Shown here one piece after another: positions 1-11,715 of a stretch of 24,740 bases of DNA; position 1 is the first letter of the stretch; each line of letters begins with the position of its first letter. Position numbers and translations under genes: made by a program. This DNA is from Conidiobolus incongruus B7586. Lineage: Eukaryota; Entomophthoromycota; Entomophthoromycetes; Entomophthorales; Conidiobolaceae. Location of the stretch: contig JNEM01015973.1 in assembly GCA_000697335.1 (NCBI GenBank), forward strand, positions 1 to 24,740, written 5' to 3'. Under the pieces are notes generated by a model. It was not told where the DNA came from and searched no databases. It saw only the letters and a list, made by a program, of their open reading frames with translations.

Positions 1-1169
1 ATTAATTTTTTTAAATTAATATTTAACTATAAAATATTTACTTTATATTTTTATTAATTATTTTTAGTTTAAATTTAAATATATATAAAATACTAATAAA
101 ACTAATATTATAATATCTTGATTAATTTTTAACTAAATTAAAAAGTAATTTTTTTAGTACATTGTTTAACTCTATTAATAATAAAAAATATAATAGTTGA
201 AACTAGGTTTTGAAATTTTAATATATTTTAAATATTTTTTGTTTTAATATTAATATAATATACTTAATAACTTATAATAGATTTAAATATCATTTTATTA
301 TCAAAAGCTATTTGTAAATTTTAAAATTATATTAAAACATTTAAATTTAAATTTTATTAATATTAAAAAAAGACTTTTAATAATTATAATTTAATTTAAA
401 TATAGTTAAATATAATAATATATTTTAAAACATTAATTTTTTAGTCAAAAAACAATTATATATTTATATATATACTTTAAAACTATAGATTTTCCTATAT
501 ATTGTGTATATATTCTATTATCCAAAACTAATATATATTTGATAGATTAAAAATTAAAAATTTTCCAATTTTTTCAAATCTAATAATTATTTATAATATA
601 ATATATAAATTCAATTATTATTTATATTAAAAATAAGATTATCTATATTAATGCTAATCTAATTATATATTAGAAATTTTTAAAAATATATTAATATAAA
701 GTTATGTCAAATAATTAATATCAAAATATAAATTTATATCTTTGAAATATTAATTAAATAATATAAAGTTGATAAAGATATATGGTATAATTTTTATTTA
801 ATTTTAGGTTATGATAAATTTGTGTATTAAAATATAATAGATGATTATGATAAGGAATAGTTTTGCTAATCACTCAAAGAATTATAATGGCCGCTTTGGA
901 TCAAAAAGTTATATTGGAAGCCACCTATATTATAAATCGGTTGATTTTGTTGTTCTTTACCAGTAAATCATTATTATCTATAAATAGAGACAATAGCATC
1001 TAATATAAGACTATTATAAATAAACTAATTGATATTATTTAATTTATTTAAAAGTATCCAATCTCTAAGCTTTTTATTAAGTATCAATATATTGAGTTAT
1101 GAAAATTTAAAGAATTTATTTCAAGAATCTAATTTACACTAGGCTATTTTTATTTATTTAATTAAATAT
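1..1169. other. AT-rich non-coding left margin, probably repeat-derived
   Basis: No gene can be supported here. The stretch is extremely AT-rich with frequent stops in all frames. One patch at about 855-1000 is visibly less AT-rich than its surroundings. Its + frame at 888-1001 is open for 38 codons and contains EATYIINRLI, which faintly recalls the end of a Ty1/copia integrase. That resemblance is too weak for a firm call. Confidence 0.5.
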
Positions 1170-2480
1170 TAGTATAGAAATTAAAAAATAGCAAATTTTT
1201 TAATTTCTGATCTTTCAAACATATTATACATTTTGAAATATTATATATATATAATATATAGGAAAATAAATATTTTCAAACTATATATATATTCAATTTT
1301 AATTTTTTTTATTAAATTTTTTTGATATTAAAATTTATATTTAAATTTAATTATACTTAAACTAGATTGTGATTATCAAAAGGCTTTTATTTTTATATCT
1401 TTAAAACTTAACTATAAACCCTCTAAAATTATCTAAAACTTGTAAATAGTTTATAAAGATGGTGCTTTATTTAAAACTACCATATATTACTAAATTTGTG
1501 ATTTTAAAGCTAGAAGGGACATTATTCAAAATTTATTAAAATTTAAATAATTAATTTCTATTGTTATTTTTTTACTTACTAATAGAGTAAAAAATATATT
1601 AAGAGATATCTTTTTATTTTTGTTAGAGAATTATCAAAGTAATTAATTATTAATTATATAAGCATATTATATTTACTTAAGTTTAAACTTAGATTAATTA
1701 ATAAATATATAAAATAGATATCTTATAATTTAACAAAAGCCTAAAAAAAACTAAAATAGCTATAGTTAAACTAAACTTATTAAGGTATAACCAAAAACAA
1801 AGATTTTTACAATAAATACTTATAATTAATGAATCTTAAATTCCTTTATATAATCCTTTACCTAAAAATAAAACAAGGTGTTAGATTAAGTTAAATTAAT
1901 CCCCTTTATAAATTTTAATGAATAGTTATTTTAAATATAAGTGAATGTTAATTATTATAATAGATTATAATGATATATAGTTTTTTTATTTAATACCTCA
2001 AGGAAAATCAATTAATAATAAGTTATATATTACCTTTTTAAATAAAATAATTTTTAAATGGTGTTCTTAATATAAATTAAAGATATCTATTATTTTACAT
2101 AATAATTACAAAATATATAAAGTTAAAGCTATAAAATATTTTTTATATAAAAAAATTAGAGGGAGTTACTACATCTAATATATTTACCTGAATATAACTT
2201 ATATAATCATAATTGTTTTAGATAATTAAAAAAACAGCTTGCAAGAAAAAAAATTTCTATAAAAAAATTAAATTAATTTGTGAAATATTAAATTTCAGTC
2301 TTTAATAAAAAGAACTATTATTTAGATATTAGAAGCTTACCAAAAGTATAGAAAAAATTTATTAATAATAAAAGAGGCTATTAATTTTATATTATTCATA
2401 AATTTTTATATATTATTTATTAATTTATTTATTTAATTTTAATTTTAAAATTGTGCCATTACTTAAATTTGGTACTAATA
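1170..2480 (+). mobile_element. Decayed Tc1/mariner-type DNA transposon, copy A
   Basis: This is a fossil DDE transposase of the Tc1/mariner superfamily on the + strand. A frame at about 2175-2250 reads LPEYN followed by a degenerate WxxLKKQLAR. It matches the family's PPYSPDLNPIE..W..LK signature after C-to-T and G-to-A type changes. Just upstream (about 2100-2165) the frame gives a decayed HNNYKIYKVKA-like segment, corresponding to DNAPxHKAK, and at 2331 onwards it reads RSLPK then KKFINNKRGY, matching the C-terminal S-L/M-P-R/K-R..xVI.AKGG motif. Many stops and frame changes make it non-functional. The whole stretch aligns by eye with 10480-11715, beginning near a shared ATAGC(A/T)AATTTTTTAAT and ending near GCCATTA. 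Terminal inverted repeats and a TA target duplication could not be fixed. Confidence 0.75.
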
Positions 2481-4139
2481 AATTAATTTCCCCTAATTTT
2501 ATAATAAACTCTTATTTACCAGCTGTGATTCCCTATTTACACCATAAAATTCTATTTTTTTTACATTTATTATTGTTAGTTAATACTTAAATAATAGATG
2601 TCTTTTGATTTATTTTTCCTATTATATTTACTTATAAAATGAATAAATATATTTTTTATATGATTCAGACTGATAATATTATATTATATCCTAATATATA
2701 TATAGTTTTTTATTAAAATATCCTAAATTTTTATATAAAATTATATATATATATATACATATATATATTATTTTTAACTTTCAATTTTTTTATAAATTTT
2801 AGTAATTTTTACTATTATAATAAAATTTTATTTATATTATTAAGGATTTCAACAAATATGTGATATTTTTTCAAAACATACTCAACAGATCAAAAAATAA
2901 ATATTCAATTAAATCAGTATTTAATCATAATGGTAAATAATTTAATAGTCATTGATATATTCAATTATATAATACTTTATTTCTTTAACTTGTTAATTTG
3001 AAAATAGTATATTGAAACTATTATTAATTTATGAATATTAGCCATTATTATCACTAAAATATAATAAAGTAAATATTAGAATATTAAAGTATATAAAGTT
3101 TAGTCCAACTGGATAATATAAATTATCTCTTTTTAATCAATCTGTTAAATCTTAAAATTATATTATTAGTTTAAATAATTAATAATTAATTATTGGAATG
3201 AATAATTTATAAAATATAATTAATAATTTAAAAGTGATAATGTTTTTTTAATTACTTAATTAGTTAATAGATATAATTATTCAATTATTTAAATATTATT
3301 TTAAGCTTTATTCTATAAATATTTATTCATATTCAATTTTAATTTATTGAGTTAGAAATTAGTTTGAACTATATAAATCTAATTTTGGTAAATTTAAAAA
3401 AAATTAAAAAATATTCCTATTTATGGTAAAATGATAATTTAATTATTAAATAATTTTTTTATTTTTTTTAATATTTTTATAATATCAAGTTTATGGATAA
3501 TAGAAAGCGATTTTATCATGAGACCAATAGTTAAGTTATTGATTGATTTTTTAAGATTAATAAGGAACAATATAGTTAATGTTGGATTGGCAGGTTGGTA
3601 TTTACTTCGTTATCTTATATTGCCAATATATGTAATCAAATGAAAACAATATCAATAAAAAATTATTTTTAATAAGTTAATCAAAATTATATAACTAATA
3701 GTGAATTAAGAAAATATGGAGGACTTAATAATTTTGTAATATTTTTTATAAATTGTTTAATATCATCTTTAAAGAAGAGAAAGAAAAATTTATAAACTTA
3801 TTCTAGTATGATATTCGAATCGGTGAATAAATTGTGAAAATTACTAAATATGTCAATTGATCCATTAAATCCACTAACCATTGATTTGTCATCATTTAAA
3901 CAAAATAAAAAATATAATGTTTTATGATATAATTGTATATTCTATTAAGTTTCAATTTAAATTATTGAGTTATTAATCTTTTTTATTGAATAATTATCAC
4001 TAAAAATTGCTTATTATTTAATCCGTAAAAATTAAAGTGAAGAATAATTATATTGTTTTTGGAGTATTTAAGATGTGATTCAAGTCAAATTAAACAATAA
4101 TAATAAAATATCAATTAAAAAAAAATAATTATAATTAAG
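2481..4139. other. AT-rich spacer upstream of reductase copy 1
   Basis: No gene, RNA or clear repeat is seen. It contains a (TA)-rich stretch near 2738-2768. The part from about 3480 to 3900 is slightly richer in G+C and could include distal promoter sequence. The last 60 nt before the start codon are A-rich with a short AATAATAATAA run, a leader style also seen before the IDI1 gene. Confidence 0.5.
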
Positions 4140-5266
4140 ATGCCATTACAAGTTGAATTCAACTTAGGAGATAATTTAAAAGATATCAAACCTGTCCAAG
4201 TTGCAAAGCCTGAAATTACTAAAGATGATCAAATTTTAGTAAAATATTTATTGAATCCAATCCATGAGTACGATATTTTGAATATTTCTGCACAAATTGA
4301 ATTTATTTCACGTGATTATTATCCCGCAATCCCAGGTGTAAGTGCTTATAATTTTGATTTATGTTTTTAAAGATATTAAATTTGTAATTTAGACTGAAGG
4401 TGTTGCCAAAGTTGTTGAAGTTGGAAAATCTGTTAAATCAGGTAGACCTCTAATTAATTATGAGACTTTTAGGTACAAATTTATTAATTGATAATCTAGT
4501 CAAAGTAGGTCAAAGAGTAGTTTACGTGACTGGATTAGGTAATAATTCCCCCGACAAGCCTGGTACTTGGAGAGAATATGCAATTTACACTGAAGATGAG
4601 ATCTTAGCGGTACCTGATAATATATCGGATGAAGTAGCTGCTCAAGCCATCATCAATCCAGCTACCGCCTATGGTATGCTTAATAAACTTAACATTCCTA
4701 AGGGTGAATATGTTTTAAATAGCGTAGCTGGCTCTATTCTGGGTCGTATTCTGATTCAAATTGCAAAGCACAAAAGTATTAAAACCATCAATTTAGTTAG
4801 ACGACAGGAGCAAGTTGAAGAGTTGAAGGCTATTGGAGGTGATGTAGTATTGAATACTCAAGATGGATCTGACTTCATTGAAGAAATTAAACGAGTTACC
4901 AATGGAAAGCTTGCATATGGTGCCATTGATCCAATTGGAGGTGACTTTGGCTTAAAGATTACCAAAGGTGTAAGAGATGACGGTACCATTATCATTTATG
5001 GAGGATTGGGTGGTTTCGTTACTAAGGTCGACACTCTAGAATTAATTAATAGAAATGTTAAAGTAACTGGTTTTGACCTTTTCAAATATTTCAAAGATAT
5101 GGGCAGAGAAAAATCCGTTGAAATAATTACTGAAATCTTCGAGCTTTTAGGTAATGGTGTAAAACCACTTACTGCTATCAAATATCCCTTTGAAAAATTA
5201 ACTGAAGCTATTGAATATTCTTTAAAACCTGCTAGAGGTGGAAAAGTTTTATTAGTTCATAGTTAA
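4140..5266 (+). CDS. Zinc-less MDR reductase, tandem copy 1 (2-enoyl/quinone reductase type)
   Basis: Three exons, 4140-4337, 4393-4441 and 4500-5266, join in frame to 337 residues. The introns are 55 and 58 nt (GTAAGT..TTTAG and GTAGAC..TCTAG). The exon model is fixed by homology with the two paralogues downstream; an ATG at 4460 lies inside intron 2 and is not the start. The protein is an NAD(P)H-dependent medium-chain reductase without catalytic zinc, closest in style to mitochondrial trans-2-enoyl-CoA reductase (ETR1/MECR) and quinone reductases. The N-terminal GroES-like part has NPIHEYD and GVAKVVEVG, then NPATAYGML (about 135-143). The Rossmann motif AGSILGRILIQIAK spans about 159-172, and VRR at 182-184 fits binding of the NADPH 2'-phosphate. 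There is no targeting peptide, so cytosol is likely. The residue matching the MECR/Etr1 catalytic tyrosine is Ile53. The 140 nt at 4778-4917 equal copy 2 exactly. Substrate is unknown. Confidence 0.88.
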
Positions 5267-7624
5267 ATTTATTTTTGATAAATATTGATCAATTGTTGAA
5301 ATAAATATAAATTATACTTGAATAGTTTTTGAGCAATTATATTGATTTTGATATTTTTAAAAACTATCAACTAAAATCACTTGAAATAAAATTTAATATG
5401 TGATATTTAATTATAATATTTATAATTCATAGTAAATAATTCAATAAATAGAAACTTGGGAAATCACGACTATTATTACAATATCATGATATTTCGATTA
5501 TATACAACAAAATCTATAATTATATAAACAAAGTTATATATTTCTTATAATTATCTATTCAGTAATGTTTCAATCTATGGAATATTTATAAATATTTTAC
5601 ATTAACTCAATATTTGAAATATATATTTTGGTTATAAATTTTTAAATTTAAATCATTTTAATAATATTTTTGAATAATATCTATTTTAATTACTATTCAA
5701 GTAATAACTTTCAAAAAAATTAATAAAACAAATATAATTATGGGTTTTTATAGTTACTTTATCAATGAATCCAACATAACTAAATTGATCAAATAGTTAT
5801 TTTTCATAGTTACTATAATATAATGAGTATATCAAATCGACTGAAATTATGATTACGTCAAAATTTAACCTGTCATATATATTTATATCAAGTAGACAAT
5901 TCCTGGAATTTAAAATAAAATTGCTTAATAATATAGTTATTAACGTATAAATTCCATACATTTTTATTATATGATATTTCAAAAGTTCAAATAAAATAAT
6001 CATTGAAATTGGTTAAGAGCTTTCATATTACTGATATTTTTTAGCTTGAAATATTCAATTACCTCATTTCATTGTCATCCATTTCCAAAGCAATAGTTAC
6101 ATGGAGCATTTAATCTAATTCTTTATGTTATATCAGTTTACTATCAAATCGATACTATACATTAATTGGCATTTTAGTTTACAACTTGTGAATGAAATGT
6201 TAAATATATTTATGCTTCAGATGTTATAAAATTCAAATTATGTAGGCATAGAATATATATATTAATTTACTTGAATACCTTCTTTCACAATGCAAGATCT
6301 AATAAGATTTATAGACAAATTTCAGGTTTTTAGATTTCAATTATTATTGTATCTTATTTGATAAATTACTCTCACTTTTTGAATATAATTTATATTAAAC
6401 CTTGGAAAAGAGAAAGTATAAAGCATTTGAGACTGAATAATAGTACAATTGAAAATATATTCAATTTTGTGCATTTTTAACATAAGTTTTGCTTGTTTAC
6501 AATATTGATTTATTAATGAGCATTATTTTTAATTGAATAAAGTACTTTTTTGACAAAATTTTTTATATAAAATATCTCAATCTCTTATATTAGAAAGCGG
6601 TATAATTCATTAGCGATTCATTCAGTTATATACGATAATGATCATTTATATCCAATTTACAATTGATTAATAATGTTTAATTATTTGAGTATTAGCTTTC
6701 TTGTCTAATGAAAATAATTTAAAATTTTACCGTATAATTCAACGCTTTTGAATATATATATATATATACATAATTTTTGCATTCTATTAATATGATATAA
6801 TGATATATCAAGGTTAAACTAAATAGATTTATTCAGGATGTGTCATTGTAAATTTTTTTCACAAATGACGCTCGAAGCCTTTTCCAATTTCAAAAAACAA
6901 ATAGGAATAATTAATAGCCAAAATACTAATTTGTTTAATAATCTAATAATTGAATTTTTTCTAAATTTAAATATAATAAAAAGTTCAATATATAATATTA
7001 CATTTTTGTATAAATTCTTATTGAGCTATATCAACTCTATTAATAATACATTATTTGGTGATAAAATAGGAATTGTAAGTCATTAACTTGTTCTTATTTT
7101 AAGATTTGTGATACATATATTTCAGCACATTATCAACCAATATAGATTTACTTTTGCCTATTTGATATGATATTAATATCAGTGTTCCAAAAAATAATAA
7201 TTAAAAGTTAGATAAATATAAATCAATTTTTCAATTTTAACACCCTAAGGTTGAAGTTTACAAAAATGAATAGGATGTAACTATTATAGTAAAATTTTTG
7301 TTCTTATTACAAATCAAGTATAAAAGTTTAAAATTAACAAAATTGTAAATTTGTAAAAAAAAATAATTTTAAATTATATTGTATTTGTAATCATTTTAAA
7401 TCAAATTTAGAATTTTGGAATTTTAAAATTTATTTTTATTCTATAAACTGATTAAATATTGTATCGTATATTAATAATTTTTATAAGTAATATATATTAC
7501 TCATAATTTGAAAATATGTCAACATAATTAATTGGAGTGGATTATAGAGTTTTGGTGAGTATATAATGCTTGATCAAAATCAATTTTTAACTCATAATTC
7601 AAACATTAATCAATTTAAACTAAA
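5267..7624. other. AT-rich spacer between reductase copies 1 and 2
   Basis: No supported gene. It opens with the copy 1 3' end, where AATAAA at 5300-5305 lies 34 nt after the stop. Random short open frames occur (for example 6838-7086) but have no recognisable composition or motif. A (TA)n run lies at about 6752-6769. The palindromic TTGATCAA core recurs, including TTGATCAAAAT at 7570-7580, 45 nt before the copy 2 start codon. Confidence 0.5.
5300..5305 (+). terminator. Poly(A) signal of reductase copy 1
   Basis: AATAAA lies 34 nt after the stop codon. The two paralogues have AATAAA at nearly the same distance (8778-8783 and 13411-13416), which supports it as the real 3'-end signal. Confidence 0.55.
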
Positions 7625-8743
7625 ATGCCATTGGAAGTTCAATTCAACAAAGGAGCCACCTTAAACGATGTTAAAATTGTCCAAGTTCCTAAGCCTGAAA
7701 TCACCAGGGACGATCAAATCTTAGTCAAATATATATTGAATCCTGTCCATGAATTTGACATTTTGGTTATCACACAACAATGGGGCTTAGTTTATGATTC
7801 CTATCCAGTTGTACCTGGTGTAAGTCATCAATTTGTAGTTAATGTTGGTTAATTTTATTAATGTTCTGATTTAGGTTGAAGGCGTTGCCCAAGTTGTTGA
7901 AGTCGGACAGGGTGTGAAATCAGGTAAATTTAATAATAATTGGGATTTGAGCAATTAAATTAATTGATCAATGTAGTAAAAGTAGGTCAAAGAGTGGTTT
8001 ATGCGACTGGATTAGGCAATAACTCACTTGAAAAACATGGCACTTGGAGAGATTATGCAATTTACACTGAGGATGAAATCTTAGTCGTACCTGAAAATCT
8101 ATCTGACGAAGTCGCAGCGCAGGCCACTGGCAATGCAGTTACTGCTTACGCTTTGTTAGATAAGCTCAATATTCCTAAAGGCGAATACCTTTTACAAAAC
8201 GCTGCTGGCTCTATTCTGGGTCGTATCCTGATTCAATTTGCAAAGCGTAGAGGAATTAAAACCATCAATTTAGTTAGACGACAGGAGCAAGTTGAAGAGT
8301 TGAAGGCTATTGGAGGTGATGTAGTATTGAATACTCAAGATGGATCTGACTTCATTGAAGAAATTAAACGAGTTACCAATGGAAAGCTTGCATACGCTGC
8401 TATTGATCCAGTTGGAGGCGATTTTGGCTTAAAGATCTCAAAAGGAGTCAGAGACAGTGGTATAGTTGTTATATATGGAACAATAGGAGGTTTAGTGACC
8501 AAAGTCGACTTATTGGATCTAATTGGCAAGAATATTAACTTCTCTGGCTTTGATATTTTCAGATATTTCCAAGAACTTGGTAAAGAAAAATCGGTTGAAT
8601 TGATCAACAAAGTATTCGAACTCTTGAGTACTGGTGTTGAACTCCTTGAAGGTAAAAAGTATCCCTTTGAGAAATTAGCTGAAGCTATTGAGCATTCATT
8701 GAAACCTGCTCGAGGTGGAAAAGTTCTTTTAGTCCATAGTTAA
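7625..8743 (+). CDS. Zinc-less MDR reductase, tandem copy 2
   Basis: Exons 7625-7819, 7875-7923 and 7977-8743 give 336 residues; the introns are 55 and 53 nt and sit at exactly the same codons and phases as in copies 1 and 3. An ATG at 7964 is within intron 2. Domain order is as in copy 1: GroES-like N-terminal half, then a Rossmann fold with AGSILGRILIQFAKR and VRR, ending KPARGGKVLLVHS. It is one residue shorter than the other copies in the loop before YPVVPG. That loop has QQW where canonical MECR-type enzymes have GxY, so the usual catalytic tyrosine is replaced by Trp53. The middle of exon 3 (8255-8394) is identical to copy 1 at the DNA level, while flanking coding sequence differs at many positions. 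It is a probable NADPH-dependent reductase; whether it keeps enoyl-reductase activity is doubtful. Confidence 0.88.
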
Positions 8744-10098
8744 ATTCTTTTTTACTCTAATTGATCAGTTTTTCAATAATAAATTATCTTAAGATGGAAA
8801 TTGAATAATTAATATGAATTTTATTATAATGACTATTTATATTGTATAATATTAATTTAAATTTATACTATTCATTTTTAGTCTTGATTTAAATTTTCAA
8901 AAAATTGTTTCAATATATTATTTTTGTGATATTTCTAATAAGATTAAATAAATTTATGTGATGTTAATTAATATCTTTAAAATAATCCTTCCAATTTAAA
9001 TTTGATTTGTTCATATTCATATTGTTTTGATGTATTAAAATAGAAAATTGAATAGCATTTTTCCTCTAAAGATGGAATTCATATTAGTGATTTTATTTAC
9101 ATTAAATGTTAGCAATGTTTATAAATCAATCTATACAAAATTTCGACTATCAACTCGGTTGAATTATTCCATTGTGTAATTGTTTTAGAGAAGATTGATA
9201 TTAATATTGAAAATCCTACATTGATTAATCTCTAGCGATATTTCAGTTTCAATAAATCAATAATTATAAAGATGTATTATGAACTAATTTACAATATTCT
9301 TTCAATATATAATTTTATCAATATATTGGTATCAACCAATTGAAAATAATAAAGTTTACATGATTCAAAAAACCACCAATTATACCTTTTTATATTGATA
9401 TTCATTTTAATATTATCAAATTCATCAATTAATAAATATGTATGATTTAACATAACACCTAAAAATAATGAATTGGCTGATAAATATACCATATACAAAT
9501 AATTATTTTTCACAAATTTCAATTTTATTGAATAAAAATAATAATATATATATAAATTTCTTTCAAGGTTAATATGAAAAATATTACAAGGGTATTTTGA
9601 ATATATTATTAATAATATGATACGATCAATTGATGGATCAATATCTTGAGAAATATGATCATTGTTTTGAAAAATACATTTATCCGCTTCTTGAAATTGG
9701 ATTTATTTAGACAGCTTGGTTGATCAAAATAATATGATCAGTCTCAGTTGAAATACCTGTTATAATATTCATTGAAATTGAATTTTCATATACGGATAAA
9801 ATAATAAAACAGAAATATTACTATTATTCAACTATTAATAATTATTGAGATTATATAATTCTTCTACTATCATGATATTTTAATATTAAATTTGTTTTAA
9901 TATTCTAAATTTCAATATTAAAAAGAGATAATTTCAAATAATTAGATTTAATATAAATGTATTATTTAATAATGTTTTATATTTAATAATTTCATTTGAA
10001 TTTTTTATTATTATAATATTCTATTAAATTATTAACATTTAATAAATTGAGATTATTTGAAAAAAAATTATATTTGAATTTTGAAGTGATATCATATC
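8744..10098. other. AT-rich spacer after reductase copy 2
   Basis: After the AATAAA at 8778-8783, no gene can be supported. A minus-strand open frame at 9289-9522 is AT-driven and lacks any motif. Five GATC tetranucleotides, mostly as TGATCA or GATCAA, cluster in 9624-9739, which is unusual for such AT-rich DNA. Their meaning is unknown. Confidence 0.5.
8778..8783 (+). terminator. Poly(A) signal of reductase copy 2
   Basis: AATAAA lies 35 nt after the stop codon, matching the spacing in copies 1 and 3. Confidence 0.55.
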
Positions 10099-10429
10099 AA
10101 CACGACTTGGGAAGGCTGTGTCCAGAGTAGTTTAAATAAAAGAGAGATCTGGGGGATTCCAGGTAAGTGTTAGGGGGATAGAGGGATTTATTAGTTTAAG
10201 TCAAATAGCTGGGAGGACCCAGATCGAACTCTTCCTACTGAGGATAGCTCTAATTCTGGGTTTTATATAGAATAAGTTGGGTAAGATGATTGATGAAATT
10301 CTTCGGCGACTTGTATCATCGGCCAATTAAAAGAGAGAGCGGGAGCAGATGGTATGTGAGGGGAAATGGCCTTAAGATTAGGCTGATGTAATAATACTTG
10401 GATTGAAGGGAGTCACCTGGCCCGTGACA
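10099..10429 (-). mobile_element. Solo LTR of a fungal LTR retrotransposon
   Basis: A GC-richer island of about 330 bp stands out sharply from the flanking AT-rich DNA. Read on the minus strand it starts TGTCACGGGCC at 10429. It then carries a TATATAAAA box (complement of 10261-10269) and, further on, an AATAAA (complement of 10187-10192). This is the U3, promoter, R and U5 order expected of an LTR. The TGTCACGG-type 5' end is typical of fungal Ty3/gypsy-like LTRs (from memory). The opposite end is uncertain (10099-10117) and no clear target-site duplication was found. No internal coding region adjoins it, so it is probably a solo LTR. It is far less AT-shifted than the neighbouring transposon fossils and so looks younger. 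Confidence 0.7.
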
Positions 10430-10479
10430 ATGTTTTCAAATTTTTATAATAAAAATAATTTGGATTAATAAAAAATATT

Positions 10480-11715
10480 GATTATCAAATAGGAAAGAAA
10501 ATATAGCTAATTTTTTAATATTTGATATTGTAAAACATATTGTTAGTTCTTTAGTTATAGATTATATGCAAGATAAATAAAAAAATTTATATTTTCATAC
10601 TATATATATACTTATTTTAAATAACTTCTGTATTAAAATATTATATTCAAAAATTTATTATTGAATTTTATTATATTTAAACTATATGATATTATTAGAA
10701 GCCTTATATTTTAATATTACTTAAATTTAATCATAAACCTTATAAAGCCATTTAAGATTTATAAATAGCTTATAAATATAATATATTATATAAAACTATT
10801 ATTATTTATTATTAGATTTATAATTTTAAAACTAAAAAGGATATAATTTAAAATTTATTAAAATTTAAAAATTAACTTTTATTATTATTTTTTTTAATAA
10901 CAAAAAAAAGAAATCTTTTCAAATATTTTTTATAAGTACTTTCAAGAAATATATCTAGAGATTAGTTTAAATAAACAAAATATATAATATATATCTTGTA
11001 ATTTATCAAAACCTTGAAAAAAATCAAAGCAACTATATTTAAATAAGACTTATCAAGATATAACTAAAAACAATAGACTTTATATAAAATTATTATAATT
11101 AATAAATCTTAAATTCTTTTGTATAATATCTAATATGAAAATAAAACAAAATATTAAGTTTAATTAAAATAATTAATTCTATATATTTTATTAAATAAAT
11201 TATTTATTTATAAGAATATTTTGATTATTATAGATTATAATAATAGATAGTTTCTATATTTAATTTTTTAATATAATTTAATTAATTATCAGCTATATTA
11301 TTGTAAATAAAACCATTTTTACTTAATCTTCTTATTATTAATTAAAAATATTTATTAATTTATTAAATAACTATAAAATATATAATCCTAAATTAATAAA
11401 AGATTATATATATATATATATATATAAACTGCCATATTTATTATATTTACTTCATAATAAGCTATATGACTATTATTATTTTAAATAATAAAAGATATTC
11501 CAATATAAAATAATTTTAATAAAAGAATCAAATTTTAGGTTATAATAAAAAAATATATTTTAGTATTAGAAGTTTGCCAAAATATAGAAAAGGATTATTA
11601 ATAATCAAAAGATTAATGATTTTAGAATGTTAATTTATTTTTATTAATTATACAATAATAATTACATTTAACTTTGATTTAAAAATTATGCCATTATTAA
11701 AATTTTGTAGTGATA
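10480..11715 (+). mobile_element. Decayed Tc1/mariner-type DNA transposon, copy B
   Basis: It aligns by eye along its length with the fossil at 1170-2480, in the same order and orientation. The clearest coding trace is at 11569 onwards, where the + frame reads RSLPKYRKG and matches the C-terminal motif of Tc1-type transposases and the RSLPK of copy A. It is even more AT-shifted than copy A and full of stops. A (TA)11 run at 11405-11426 interrupts it. The left end approaches the LTR at 10429, so part of this element may lie on the far side of that insertion; the AT-rich composition makes that hard to judge by eye. Confidence 0.65.
11405..11426. repeat. (TA)11 microsatellite
   Basis: Eleven perfect TA units lie inside the second transposon fossil. 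A similar (TA)11 tract is at 19049-19070. Confidence 0.9.

Noticed and set aside
868-2480. Possible terminal inverted repeats of transposon copy A (CAAA and TAATGGC near 873-891 against the complement of about 2454-2475)
   Set aside because: Only about 11 of 17 positions match and no TA duplication is clear, so it is not enough to fix the ends.
3795-3830. ATTCGAATCGG, resembling a tRNA T-loop
   Set aside because: No acceptor, anticodon or D arm can be formed around it.
4460-4499. ATG at 4460 (and likewise 7964) as the start of a shorter reductase
   Set aside because: Both lie inside intron 2. The three paralogues share an upstream exon pair whose splicing restores the GroES-like half of the protein, so the true starts are 4140 and 7625.
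6838-7086. Open frame of 82 codons
   Set aside because: Rich in Asn, Ile, Leu and Phe as expected from AT-rich DNA, with no motif, no homologous trace near the other copies and no splice-site context.
9289-9522. Minus-strand open frame of 77 codons
   Set aside because: Composition is what random AT-rich sequence gives; no domain or promoter evidence.
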